Positions 54,447 through 64,000 of a stretch of 64,000 nucleotides of DNA are shown in pieces. The position numbers and the translations under genes were made by a program. The first letter of the stretch is position 1. Each line of letters opens with the position of its first letter. Source of the DNA: Pseudovibrio flavus (lineage in GTDB: Bacteria > Pseudomonadota > Alphaproteobacteria > Rhizobiales > Stappiaceae); the NCBI RefSeq assembly GCF_009711345.1, contig NZ_SMMA01000060.1, positions 1-64,000 of the forward strand, given 5' to 3'. The notes under the pieces were generated by a model. The model did no database searches and was not told the DNA's origin. It was given only the letters and a program-made list of their open reading frames with translations.

Positions 54447-55480
54447 CAGGACGTTCCCTTTCGGCTAACAAGGTGGTTGGACGCAGCAGCAATGAGAAGC
54501 GCAGCCCCAAGCACAAGTGTCTGGTAATAGGCAGGCACAATGGTCAGCATACCCACTGTCAAAGACATGATGATCAACGCCCCGCAAAACGATCTCAAAA
54601 CTTTACCTTCCCCGCCGCTGAATGCGGTACCGCCAAGCAACACAACAAGAATTGTTGTCAGCTCCATACCGTCGCCCGACAAAGGATCGCCAAGAGACAT
54701 GAACGACGATCTGGCGATCCCTGCAAGCGCAGCTGTAACGCCAACAAGAACGTACAAAAGGAACACAACGCGGCCCGTATTGATGCCCGAAAGCTTGGCC
54801 GCAGTCGGGTTTCCGCCCGTTGCAGCTGCGTACTTACCAAGCACGCCGCGGCGCTGAACAATTACCAGCAATACCGTCACAGCGACCGCCATCCAGAATG
54901 CAGCAGGCAGGTTCAGCAATGTGCCATCACGGCCATAGTCATTGAACCACTTCGGCATCTTAGCCAGCGCGCTGGACTTGATCGCAGAAACACCGTCTTC
55001 AACAAGAAGTAACGCAACGCCCTTATACAAACTTAGGGTAATCAACGTAGCGATAACCGGCGTAATCTTCAACCGAACCACCAGAAAGCCGTTGATAGCC
55101 CCAAGCAGCACGCCTACGCACACGGTTATCAGGAAGGCTGGAAGAAACGGTACGCCGTTGATAGCCAGCATCGCATAGACCACCGCAGAAAGGCTCATGG
55201 CACTGCCAACGGATAGATCAATGTAGCCAGAAACCATCAGCAACGTGAATGCGCCGCAGATAACCAGCAGTGGAGCCGATATGCGCAAAATGTTGATGAT
55301 ATTGCGCTCGTTGAGAAAGTTCCCTCTCTCGAACAGATCAAACCGGTCAAGGTTTGCAGAAGCAAGCAATACAACAACGGCGACAAGAACGAAGTAGATG
55401 TAGTACTCGCGCAGGAACTTGGCGACGCTGGAACCCAATGAGCTCTGTGAGTTTTCAATCATGTTTGCCATTTCACTCAC
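54446..55480 (-). CDS. Ribose-type ABC transporter permease (RbsC family)
   Basis: Inner-membrane permease, 344 residues with about ten hydrophobic segments. The family stretch YIDLSVGSAMSLSAVVYAML (about 105-124) and SGINTGRVVFLLYVLVGVTAALAGI in the second half match BPD_transp_2 of the CUT2 class. The start is a GTG at 55480 overlapping the previous permease by 4 bp (GTGA); ATG codons follow at codons 4 and 7. It forms the pore with the second permease. Confidence 0.88.
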   Translation of the reverse strand: MSEMANMIENSQSSLGSSVAKFLREYYIYFVLVAVVVLLASANLDRFDLFERGNFLNERNIINILRISAPLLVICGAFTLLMVSGYIDLSVGSAMSLSAVVYAMLAINGVPFLPAFLITVCVGVLLGAINGFLVVRLKITPVIATLITLSLYKGVALLLVEDGVSAIKSSALAKMPKWFNDYGRDGTLLNLPAAFWMAVAVTVLLVIVQRRGVLGKYAAATGGNPTAAKLSGINTGRVVFLLYVLVGVTAALAGIARSSFMSLGDPLSGDGMELTTILVVLLGGTAFSGGEGKVLRSFCGALIIMSLTVGMLTIVPAYYQTLVLGAALLIAAASNHLVSRKGTS

Positions 55481-56502
55481 CTATTGCGTAGGGCAAGCGC
55501 CCAGGTTTGCGCCATGATGGCGAGGAAGACGGCAATCGCTTTTAGAATAAACTGCCAGTCGGGAGAGAGCACCAGACCGGTGGCAGCAGAGGTAACAACA
55601 GCCAGAATAATTGCGCCGAAGAACATACCGATCACCGAGCCGAAACCACCAGCAATCGCCACACCGCCAAGCAGCGCAATGACCAGCGCATCAAACTCCA
55701 TCAACAGACCACGGTTGGAGAAACCGGACTTGAATTCCGATGCGAGCAAAATACCAACGGCCCCTGCAATAGCAGCGCTAAACAGGTACAGCTTGGTTAC
55801 ATGCCAGCCGCGATTGATGCCGGAAAGTGTCGCCGCAACCGGGTTAGAACCAATCCAGTAAGTCACACGGCCAAAAACCATTTTCTTTTCAATAAATACG
55901 GCGACGAGAAGCAGAACCACCATCAGCACAACCGGTAGCTTGATTGAGGTACCGAACATCGTCAAGTTGCCAAGAAAGCCAAAGCTGTCAGGAAGGTTGG
56001 TGTTTCGCTGCGAGCCGTGGGTAATAACCTGCGCAACACCGCGTGCCACCATCATTGTTCCAAGAGTTACGATGATTGAAGGGATCTTGAAGCGCACCAC
56101 GAACAGCGCATTCAACGCTCCAATGGCTAGCGCTCCGCCCATGGCACAAATGATGGCAAGCACATAGGGCATACCAAGCCCGCTGGACAGTGGGTTAGCG
56201 CCGCCTACTGCCTGCGCAAAATAAACAGAGAGCACGCCGGATAGCGCAACAACACCGCCCACCGACAAATCGAAGTTTCCAGAAACCAGAAGAAACGAAA
56301 CACCGATACCGAGCGAGATAACGGCCCAGTTATTGGTCACCAGATTAACAAGGTTCTGAAACTGGAAGAAGTTCGGCAAAACAGCCGATGCAAGCAGAAA
56401 CAAACCGATAGCAACACCAACCACCAAGAGCGTAATAAAGCTCTCGTCGCTCATGCGCCGACCTGTTTCTTTTTGAGGTAAGAAGTCTGCAACACTCGTC
56501 AT
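55477..56502 (-). CDS. Ribose-type ABC transporter permease (RbsC family)
   Basis: 341 residues, about ten hydrophobic helices, with NFDLSVGGVVALSGVLSVYF (CUT2 signature), VTLGTMMVARGVAQVI and SGINRGWHVTKLYLFSAAIAGAVGIL. It is paralogous to the adjacent permease, and the two presumably form a heterodimer, as in Lsr and Ery transporters. The ATG at 56502 overlaps the ATPase gene end by 4 bp, so translation is coupled. Confidence 0.88.
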   Translation of the reverse strand: MTSVADFLPQKETGRRMSDESFITLLVVGVAIGLFLLASAVLPNFFQFQNLVNLVTNNWAVISLGIGVSFLLVSGNFDLSVGGVVALSGVLSVYFAQAVGGANPLSSGLGMPYVLAIICAMGGALAIGALNALFVVRFKIPSIIVTLGTMMVARGVAQVITHGSQRNTNLPDSFGFLGNLTMFGTSIKLPVVLMVVLLLVAVFIEKKMVFGRVTYWIGSNPVAATLSGINRGWHVTKLYLFSAAIAGAVGILLASEFKSGFSNRGLLMEFDALVIALLGGVAIAGGFGSVIGMFFGAIILAVVTSAATGLVLSPDWQFILKAIAVFLAIMAQTWALALRNR

Positions 56503-58010
56503 TGTACGGCGGCCTCCCCTCCGCCGGTGACCACATTCAAGATATGTGAAATGTCAATGTTCGGCCCGTTGGCAAGTTCTTCTCTGACGACACCATCAAA
56601 CAGCAAAAAGATGCGGTCGCAGATGCCAAGCACCTCTTCCAACTCCGATGAAAACACCGCAACTGCGTCGCCCTGATCGGCCAGATTTTTGATTATCTCG
56701 TAGATCTCTGTTTTGGCGCCCACATCAACGCCCCGTGTCGGCTCATCAAGAAGCAGCAACTCAGCTTGGGAAAATAGGCACTTAGCGAAAACAACCTTCT
56801 GCTGGTTACCGCCGGAAAGCTTTTCTGTGTGCTTGTCGATGGAGCTCGTCGCGATGCGTAAACGCTCAACATATTCCTGCGCAGCGCTCACTTCATCCGC
56901 AGAGCGGTAAAGCCCACCGGCAGACATGCGCGGCAAATTCATGACAGGGATGTTCTCGCGGATAGAAAGACTGGTGAACAGCCCTTGCGTGCGGCGCTCT
57001 TCCGGCACCAACGCAATACCAGCGGCAATGGCTTCACGCGGAGAATGGCCAACCTGTTTGCCATTAAGCGCGATGGAACCGGAATACTTGTCTGCCCCGA
57101 ACACTGCTCTGGCGATCTCGGTTTTACCGGCGCCAACCAGCCCGTAAAAGCCAACGATCTCGCCCTTTTTGATGTCAAAGGAGACATCTTTAAGCAGCGC
57201 GTTGGATAGGCCGGAAGCTTGAAGTACCACTTCATCGGTTACGGTCGTTCTTGGTTTATAGTCCTGAAAGACCGGTCTACCGATCATCAACTCGATCAGT
57301 TCAGAGCGTCCGTTTACCTGCGATAGCGGCTTGGTAACAATGTGCTTGCCATCGCGCAGAACAGTAACGTTGTCCCCCAGCTCGAAAATCTCGTCCAGCT
57401 TATGGGAAATGTAGATAACCGTTACATCGCTTTCGCGTAGTCGGCGAATAACACCAAAAAGTCGCTCAACCTCACGTTCTGAAAGAGCCGCCGTCGGCTC
57501 ATCCATAATAATGATGTCAGCGCCTGATGATGCAGCGCGGGCAATTTCAATAATCTGTTTTTGTGCAACGCTGAGAGACGAAACCGGCGCAGTCGGATCA
57601 ATAGATGGCTCGATAGCCTTCAATGTTGCAACAACACGATCTTCAAGATCAGACTTTACAAAAAAGCCGAAACGCTTCTTCTCCATACCAAGAGTAAGGT
57701 TCTCGATGACAGATAGCTCATCAACAACATGAAGCTCTTGAAAAAGCGTAGCGATACCGCCTTCCCTTGCCTCTTGCGGGCTGGTCGGCGTGTGGTTTTT
57801 TCCCGCTACATAGATTTTGCCGGACGTTGGCCGCAATGCTCCCGTTAGCATCTTGACCAGCGTTGACTTACCCGCCCCATTTTCTCCCACGAGGCAATGA
57901 ACCGTGCGCTTCTCAACGGTGAAGCTCACATTATCAACGGCGCGTACCCCGGGATATTCCTTGGACAGGCCATCCAGTTCTAGGGCAAAGGTGTCGCTAT
58001 GAACTGACAA
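56499..58010 (-). CDS. Ribose-type sugar ABC transporter ATP-binding protein (two ABC domains)
   Basis: 503-residue ATPase of the CUT2/RbsA class. The first domain has Walker A GENGAGKS (about 38-45) and Walker B IIIMDEPTAA. The second has a degenerate Walker A (GLVGAGKTEIARA), the signature LSGGNQQKVVFAK and Walker B LLLLDEPTRGVDVG. The start is a TTG at 58010 with GGAGA 5 nt upstream, since no in-frame ATG precedes the domain. It lies 134 bp downstream of the binding-protein gene across a structured spacer. Confidence 0.9.
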   Translation of the reverse strand: MSVHSDTFALELDGLSKEYPGVRAVDNVSFTVEKRTVHCLVGENGAGKSTLVKMLTGALRPTSGKIYVAGKNHTPTSPQEAREGGIATLFQELHVVDELSVIENLTLGMEKKRFGFFVKSDLEDRVVATLKAIEPSIDPTAPVSSLSVAQKQIIEIARAASSGADIIIMDEPTAALSEREVERLFGVIRRLRESDVTVIYISHKLDEIFELGDNVTVLRDGKHIVTKPLSQVNGRSELIELMIGRPVFQDYKPRTTVTDEVVLQASGLSNALLKDVSFDIKKGEIVGFYGLVGAGKTEIARAVFGADKYSGSIALNGKQVGHSPREAIAAGIALVPEERRTQGLFTSLSIRENIPVMNLPRMSAGGLYRSADEVSAAQEYVERLRIATSSIDKHTEKLSGGNQQKVVFAKCLFSQAELLLLDEPTRGVDVGAKTEIYEIIKNLADQGDAVAVFSSELEEVLGICDRIFLLFDGVVREELANGPNIDISHILNVVTGGGEAAVQ

Positions 58011-58079
58011 GTCATTCTCCTGGACTTGGAGCGGCAGCGCCTTAGTGAGAAAGACGCCTTAGCGAAAATTCAAAAATGA

Positions 58080-58140
58080 AAATGGACGCGGAGCATCAAG
58101 GCGCGCTGGAAGGTGCCACACTTAACGCACCGCGTCTGGG
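58080..58140 (-). repeat. Structured spacer between the binding-protein and ATPase genes
   Basis: On the minus strand GACGCGG pairs with CCGCGTC across the spacer, and GGTGC with GCACC inside it. This resembles the intercistronic stems that in many ABC operons keep the binding-protein mRNA more abundant than the rest. No T-tract of note. Confidence 0.45.
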
Positions 58141-58144
58141 AGGC

Positions 58145-59167
58145 TTAACCGCCGAACTGTGCGTTCAGCCACGCCTTCGCGTCAGCCTGTTCCATCGACC
58201 AGTAGGAGATGGTGTAGGCCTTGTAGAAGAACTCTTCTGCAGTATCCGCTTTTGGCTCTACCTTGCCCTCAACGATGTCCATGATCAGATCAACACGGCC
58301 CTGCGCGGTTTCTACCGGAGGAAGGCCCATGGAAACTTTCAAGGATGAGTTGGCATCATAAACCTGCTCAAACTCGACAGCGTCAAAGTCAACACTAGCG
58401 ACGATCTCGGTAAGAGGCTTACCGTTATCGAACTTGCCGCGGCCAAGCTGGGACAAACCAGCCATGGTGCCGACAGTCAGGTTAGAAGCTTCAGAGTAAA
58501 TGAGGTTTACTTCCGGGCGCTGTGTCAGCAGATCAACGATGATCTGTTTTGCAGCTTCCTGACCTGCGCTGGAATCCAATGCGCCAAGGTTCTCGGCGTT
58601 TGGAGCAACAGACAGAACACCATCAACAAATGGCTGCGTACGGCCGGAGTTCACCTCTGTATGGTTAGGCCAGCCCAACTGCACCATTACGATTGGCTTG
58701 TCAGGATGGACTTCCATCCAAGCTTTAGCCATCTGCGCACCCATTTCAAATGAAACGGTTGCCTCGTCACTGCGTGCTGTTGGAATACCGGTGTCGGTGA
58801 TAGGGCTGAAGAACGAGGTCATTACGATGCCCTCTTCCAGCGCGTCGTTCACGCCCGGTGTTGCTGCTTCCGCATCCCAGATGTGCAGGGTCGCTGCATC
58901 AAAACCGCCAGCGATAACCTGATCCACATTCTGCGTCATAACAGCAGAATCGGCCTGCCCGTCAAAAACGACAACTTCCGCGCCATACTTTTCTTTAGCG
59001 TAACGCTGAGCCTCGGCAGCTTGGCTCTGATGGAAAACGTTCGACAAATCCGATACGAAAAATGCAATACGCTTACCGTCATTTCCAGCGAAAGCGACTG
59101 AGCTGCTCAGCACAATCGAAGAGGCCAGAAGCCCGCGCAGCAATGCGTTCTTTCCCAAAATACCCAT
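58145..59167 (-). CDS. Periplasmic sugar/polyol-binding protein (Peripla_BP_4 type)
   Basis: 340-residue binding protein of the ribose/AI-2 family. The signal peptide is clear (LLRGLLASSIVLSSSVAFA, cleavage after AFA, about residue 27). The mature part begins KRIAFFVSDLSNVFHQSQAAEAQRYA and shows the repeating Rossmann pattern with AGGFDAATLHIWD and LIYSEASNLTVGTM. The ATG has a strong AAGGAGGAG site. It is the first gene of the operon, as expected for the most abundant component. Ligand identity is not deducible. Confidence 0.9.
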   Translation of the reverse strand: MGILGKNALLRGLLASSIVLSSSVAFAGNDGKRIAFFVSDLSNVFHQSQAAEAQRYAKEKYGAEVVVFDGQADSAVMTQNVDQVIAGGFDAATLHIWDAEAATPGVNDALEEGIVMTSFFSPITDTGIPTARSDEATVSFEMGAQMAKAWMEVHPDKPIVMVQLGWPNHTEVNSGRTQPFVDGVLSVAPNAENLGALDSSAGQEAAKQIIVDLLTQRPEVNLIYSEASNLTVGTMAGLSQLGRGKFDNGKPLTEIVASVDFDAVEFEQVYDANSSLKVSMGLPPVETAQGRVDLIMDIVEGKVEPKADTAEEFFYKAYTISYWSMEQADAKAWLNAQFGG

Positions 59168-59621
59168 CTCGCACTCCTCCTTGCCGTGGGTTGGCGAGTA
59201 GAAAACCCCATCGCCATTCTAGACCTGCAAGCACCCAAACTTCGTCCCAATGAAATATCTTGCAGTACGTGTAATTACTATCGATTCTCTGATATATATG
59301 TCAATGAATAAAATTTACCGCAGGTCAACTCTCACGAAATCGGGCGGCATCAGATCCACATAGATCGACCACAAATCTCTGAAATTGCGATTATTTTCTG
59401 AAGAGCCTGATGACGATAGTTATGTTGGATATCCCTAAGTCATCTGCATGTGCGGGCTAGATATGGTATCCCCGCCGCCAGCTTGACGCGCACCACGCCC
59501 GATCTGGCAGGCTGCCTCCAACAAAATACAAGTCACAAATCATAGCGGTTTTTCTGCGGGAGTTTCCCCGTTCGCGGAGTTTGTATAATGCCCCCAATTC
59601 AGGAGATAACGGGCGGGCAAA
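59168..59621. other. Divergent region upstream of the polyol operon
   Basis: 454 bp between the operon and the divergent methyltransferase. It contains the predicted operon promoter (59275-59304) and presumably the SorC-type operator, which I cannot define. No gene is seen. Confidence 0.5.
59275..59304 (-). promoter_or_regulatory. Predicted sigma-70-type promoter of the polyol operon
   Basis: Minus strand: TTGACA (59304-59299), an 18-nt spacer, and TAGTAA (59280-59275) followed by T. It is about 110 bp upstream of the binding-protein ATG and the only good -35 box noticed in the region. Confidence 0.5.
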
Positions 59622-60584
59622 ATGAGTAAGGACTATAAAGAGGCAATTGGCCTCCTTGAGAGTTTCAAGAAAAACTATGACCGGTACGCGAGCTTTCGCA
59701 TCAAGGTCAGAGACAATGCTCCCCATTTCCTGTCGCTCGACCAACTTAAAACCCACTGGTCTTGCTGTAGTGACCGCCCTTCCGCTGATGTGGAGGTGGC
59801 AGCCTACCCGTTTGTAAACAGCGAAAAGTTCGCCCGCCTGCTGCACGTTCGCTGCAACTGCTGCGGCATGACGTTTGTACCGCATCTGGATTTCGAGCTC
59901 GATGATTACTACGAGAAGGATTATCAGCAGGATGTGCAGCCCTTTCGCATGCACACAGGCAAGTTTTACGAGCCTTCCAACCCATTCCTGAGCTCACCTA
60001 CATACAGCCGCATGCTGCGCCGCGCCCGCATCCATCTTCGTTACCTTGAGGATGGACCGGAGAAGAGCATTCTGGATATTGGCTGCGGTGTCGGCATCCT
60101 TCTCAAAGAAGCAAAGGCCGGAACAAAGTATGCCGATGAGCCGGACCCCTACTCCAAGAAAATTCTAAAATCCGAACTCGGCGTAAAACTAACCCGCCTT
60201 GACAAACTGAAAAACGCGGTCGATGGCGTTGTAGCCAGCCACATTGTTGAGCACCTGTTTATCGGCAAGGTGCCGGAGTTCTTCAACTCGGTTCACCGCG
60301 CACTGAAAACCGGCGGCCGTTTTGTTGTTGAGGTGCCGGATGGCGCAGATCAGATTAACCGCCTGAAGCAGGGCGAGCGCGGCGGGGTTCTGTTCGAACC
60401 CCACACGATTTCATTTTCCGCGTACTCTTTGATCAAACTGCTAAAGCAGGCAGGTTTCACCATTCAAACCGTTCATCCAGGCGAAAGTTTTGCTAGCCTG
60501 CCAGACGATATGAAAGCGGAAATTTCGGCAGATACCGAGATCAAAAACGAAACCGGCATCCTTGTAGTAGCCAGAAAGCTTTAG
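59622..60584 (+). CDS. Class I SAM-dependent methyltransferase with N-terminal Cys cluster
   Basis: 320 residues. The SAM domain starts at about 140 with ILDIGCGVGILLKEA (motif I) and continues with VVASHIVEHLFIGKVPEFFNSVHRALKTGGRFVVEVPDG. The N-terminal part has two Cys groups (HWSCCSD near 46-50 and RCNCCGM near 85-90) that could form a zinc ribbon, as in Methyltransf_23 enzymes with a metal-binding front part. The acceptor is unknown. The gene is divergent from the polyol operon and converges on tonB; no functional link is evident. Confidence 0.8.
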   Translation: MSKDYKEAIGLLESFKKNYDRYASFRIKVRDNAPHFLSLDQLKTHWSCCSDRPSADVEVAAYPFVNSEKFARLLHVRCNCCGMTFVPHLDFELDDYYEKDYQQDVQPFRMHTGKFYEPSNPFLSSPTYSRMLRRARIHLRYLEDGPEKSILDIGCGVGILLKEAKAGTKYADEPDPYSKKILKSELGVKLTRLDKLKNAVDGVVASHIVEHLFIGKVPEFFNSVHRALKTGGRFVVEVPDGADQINRLKQGERGGVLFEPHTISFSAYSLIKLLKQAGFTIQTVHPGESFASLPDDMKAEISADTEIKNETGILVVARKL

Positions 60585-60595
60585 CGCAGCAGCGG

Positions 60596-61776
<1,181 letters not shown>

Positions 61777-61777
<1 letters not shown>

Positions 61778-62166
61778 TAGTTACCACCCCGCTCGGTCAC
61801 AAGCGCCACATAACCAATGCCCTGAGCCTTCAAAGCAGATAGAATTTCGGTAAGTTGCTGAGCAGAAAGAGAGCGGTCCACGACGAGCGTTAACGGGTTT
61901 TCTTCGGTATAAGGCCCTGCTGGAATTCCCTGCGGCTCCAGCTCGTTGTCACCTATAAACAACCGGCCACTGCTATCGATGAAAACGGCCTCGGCTACCT
62001 GCTCTCGCTCGCTTGTCGCAGTGACCGTTGGCGGAATGATATCGGCCCGCATTCCTGTTGTGATCGTTCCCGCAACCATAAAGAAAATGAGCATAAGGAA
62101 GACGACATTGATCAGCGGGATAGTGCTATCAAAAGTTGCTTTTTGCTTTTGCGGCTCCAGCTTCAT
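61777..62166 (-). CDS. ExbD-family protein with Asn in place of the membrane Asp
   Basis: 129 residues: one membrane helix (STIPLINVVFLMLIFFMVAG, about 14-33) and a periplasmic domain. In E. coli ExbD the helix reads IDV with the essential Asp25; here the codon is AAT, giving INV, so the protonatable residue is lost. It overlaps the other exbD by 4 bp. It probably forms a mixed dimer with that protein, which keeps the Asp. Paralogues with PLINVVF are, to my memory, frequent in alphaproteobacteria, so this is likely a functional variant rather than a decaying copy. Confidence 0.85.
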
Positions 62167-62567
62167 TTCGGCTCCTCCGGTTTTGAGGAGGTCACCAAGC
62201 TTGCCTTAAAGCCTGCCATTTCAATAGCTTCCAGCACCGCGACAAGGTCTTGAACACTTGCGCCCTTGCTGGAAAGCACTGCCAATGTTTGTTCAGCGGG
62301 CAGGTCTTTAGCCTCAAGCAAACCTGAAAGAGCTTCTACCGGAACGCGCTGGCCACCGAGTTCAACAAACCCTTCGCCCTGCACCGCAATAACAACAGGT
62401 GGCGAAGCCGAAGCCTTCGCACTACCCGCCCCAGCGCTCAAATCCAGACGCTGATAGTAGGCAAAGGTCGAGCTCAACATGAAGAACATGAGCAGCAGAA
62501 ATATAACATCTATGAGAGAAGTTAGCGCCGGAGCAACTACGCGCCGCCGCCTGCTGGCAAGTTTCAT
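62163..62567 (-). CDS. ExbD-family biopolymer transport protein
   Basis: 134 residues with a basic cytoplasmic start (MKLASRRRRVV) and one membrane helix (LTSLIDVIFLLLMFFMLSS, about 15-33) that retains the conserved Asp (SLIDVIF). The periplasmic domain follows. It is the first of the exbD-exbD-tonB genes. No exbB/tolQ gene lies upstream in the window, as the divergent P450 gene begins 252 bp away; ExbB must be supplied from elsewhere. GAGGGG precedes the ATG. Confidence 0.87.
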   Translation of the reverse strand: MKLASRRRRVVAPALTSLIDVIFLLLMFFMLSSTFAYYQRLDLSAGAGSAKASASPPVVIAVQGEGFVELGGQRVPVEALSGLLEAKDLPAEQTLAVLSSKGASVQDLVAVLEAIEMAGFKASLVTSSKPEEPK

Positions 62568-62819
62568 GTCCCCTCAGCAAGTGGTTAGAGCAAATAACAC
62601 TAGGAAATTTCTTGCCTGTAGGACTACTCAAATCACCCGATCAAGTCACCCATAAATATCGTAGGGAACACAAAAACAAAGCGCGGAGCGCCCTGCACCT
62701 ACACTAAAGACTAAGTCCCCCGAGGTTCCTTCCCGTTAAAACCAAAGGACGCGCTTTTTCCCCATTCTGGTAGGCTTCCAACAAAAGCATTTTTACCTCC
62801 TGCCTTATGGGTATCCAAC

Positions 62820-64000
62820 ATGACAGCGGATGTTTCGGCCTACCGCCCGCCTGCCCCCGTTTTACGTACAAAAGAAGGACTGCTGCGCCGCATTCTCTTT
62901 AATCGCGGGAGAGATTTGCTGAGGTTGCTACCGGAGGAGCTGTACACTACCCGCCTTGCTCTGGTGCCAATCAGCCGGAGGCCGATCTATTTTCTCAACG
63001 ACCCTACAGAATTGCGGCGGGTGCTCGTAGAAAAGTGCGATAAATACCCCAAAAGTGATCTGATGGTGGGCGCACTGGAGCCTCTGGTTGGCAACGGAAT
63101 TTTTATTTCCAACGGGCACCAATGGAAGACCCAGCGGGAAATGGTAGCCCCTTCGTTCGCGCATATGCGAATTCAAAAGGCGTTTTCTCAAATGGAAGGC
63201 GCTCTTCGTGATTTTGAAGCGCACTGGCTGAACCTTTCTCAAAACGGTGAGCGCTTTTGCCTTGAAGAGGAAATGAGCTACTTAACGGCAGACATTATCT
63301 TCCGCACCATCTTCTCTGTTCCCATTGAGGGAAAGTCGGCACGCGCCGTTTTTCAGGCCTTTGCCAAGTATCAAAAAGCGGTACCTCAGATAGACCTTCG
63401 CATTGTGTTGAGCGCAAAGGCATTCAGCCCCATTCGCCAGCCACGAAAGGTCGTCAAGCTTTGCGCTTTTATCCGTGAAGAGCTTGGTAAAATGGTTGAT
63501 GCGCGGCAAAGCGCTGAGGCTGACGCGTATGATGATATCTGCGCGGACCTGCTCGCCGCGCGAGATCCGGAAACCGGCAAGCCATTCAGCCGCGAAGAAC
63601 TCATTGACCAGATCGCAGTGTTCTTTTTGGCTGGCCATGAAACCACCGCCAGTGTTTTGACATGGGCTTTCTACATTATCTCTCAGCGGCCAGAAATTGC
63701 GCGCCGCATCCGAGGCGAAGTCGCTGAGCAAGTCGGTGACGGGCCGATATCGTTTCGAGCTATAAAGTCTTTAACATTCACCCGAAACGTCTTTCGCGAG
63801 ACACTGCGCCTCTATCCGCCCGTACCTTTTATTACCCGCGTTGCAACGCAGGATGACACCCTACGCGGACACGAAATTGAGCGCGGTACGATGGTCGTCA
63901 TATCCCCTTGGCTGCTGCATCGCCATTTGAAGCTATGGGAGGACCCTGAGTATTTCGACCCAGATCGTTTTTCTCCAGAGCGGGAAAAACAAATCATACC
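62820..64000 (+). CDS. Cytochrome P450, 3' part outside window
   Basis: Haem monooxygenase; 393 codons visible from ATG 62820, open to the window end. I-helix AGHETTAS (about 272-279), K-helix ExxR as ETLR in FRETLRLYPPVPFITR (about 330-345), and the PERF-region stretch WEDPEYFDPDRFSPER. The haem-ligand Cys loop lies beyond the edge. No membrane anchor is seen, so it is a soluble bacterial type (CYP102/CYP4-like pattern). Substrate unknown; redox partners are not in the window. It is divergent from exbD. Confidence 0.93.
   Translation, partial: MTADVSAYRPPAPVLRTKEGLLRRILFNRGRDLLRLLPEELYTTRLALVPISRRPIYFLNDPTELRRVLVEKCDKYPKSDLMVGALEPLVGNGIFISNGHQWKTQREMVAPSFAHMRIQKAFSQMEGALRDFEAHWLNLSQNGERFCLEEEMSYLTADIIFRTIFSVPIEGKSARAVFQAFAKYQKAVPQIDLRIVLSAKAFSPIRQPRKVVKLCAFIREELGKMVDARQSAEADAYDDICADLLAARDPETGKPFSREELIDQIAVFFLAGHETTASVLTWAFYIISQRPEIARRIRGEVAEQVGDGPISFRAIKSLTFTRNVFRETLRLYPPVPFITRVATQDDTLRGHEIERGTMVVISPWLLHRHLKLWEDPEYFDPDRFSPEREKQII

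Noticed and set aside
46730-59167. Straight assignment as an AI-2 (lsr) or erythritol (ery) operon
   Set aside because: LsrG and EryC/isomerase genes are missing and GMC and aldo/keto reductase genes are added; the parts match neither system fully.

Overview
The window reads as one ordinary chromosomal segment of an alphaproteobacterium of the Hyphomicrobiales (Rhizobiales) type. Evidence is synteny and protein style: valS-popZ-tolC-pcm, rne/amiC/mrcA/prfB, accB-accC-aat-DUF2155, an RNase E with a long acidic insert and a C-terminal GWW peptide, and many Liv- and Rbs-type ABC transporters. Moderate GC and marine-type gene content would suit a Stappiaceae member such as Pseudovibrio, but that is inference. 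I see no insertion sequence, prophage, CRISPR array or rRNA; one tRNA (Cys, GCA) is present.

Layout. 1-7.9 kb (minus): the end of a branched-chain-amino-acid-type ABC transporter (livG, livF, partial livH), tryptophan 2,3-dioxygenase and kynureninase, a small LprI-like secreted protein, an acyl-CoA synthetase and an FAH-family hydrolase; together this looks like aromatic amino acid catabolism. 8-14 kb: guaB, a DHA2-type efflux pump, then serine deaminase plus a serine-type transporter. 14.5-21.3 kb: a giant AsmA-like envelope protein, a BCP peroxiredoxin with a DUF455 ferritin-like protein, an M23 peptidase and an NTF2-like protein. 21.3-30.5 kb: prfB with a programmed +1 frameshift, PBP1A, the AmiC amidase and, divergently, RNase E with a long hairpin-rich leader. 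30.5-38 kb: aminotransferase, M48 protease with a DsbA-like protein, a structured leader, accB-accC, aat and DUF2155. 38-44.5 kb: valS, popZ, tolC, pcm. 44.8-46.5 kb: tRNA-Cys, and an AraC regulator followed by a transglutaminase-like protein.

46.7-59.3 kb is the most distinctive region: a nine-gene, tightly overlapping minus-strand operon. In transcription order it encodes a sugar-binding protein, a double ABC ATPase, two permeases, a SorC-family regulator, an aldo/keto reductase, a GlpD-like FAD dehydrogenase, a class I aldolase of the LsrF/FbaB type, an FGGY kinase and a GMC oxidoreductase. The gene set predicts import of a polyol or sugar, phosphorylation at C1, oxidation at C2 to a ketose-1-phosphate, and aldol cleavage to dihydroxyacetone phosphate plus an aldehyde. 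It mixes parts of the Ery (erythritol) and Lsr (AI-2) systems; the substrate cannot be read from sequence.

59.6-64 kb: a methyltransferase, an exbD-exbD-tonB cluster without exbB (one ExbD has Asn in place of the usual membrane Asp), and the start of a cytochrome P450 that runs off the window.

Most intergenic regions contain recognisable minus-strand or bidirectional intrinsic terminators. Several carry unexplained structured elements: the accB leader, the rne leader, an inverted repeat at 31.7 kb, and a hairpin that hides the ribosome-binding site of the transglutaminase gene.
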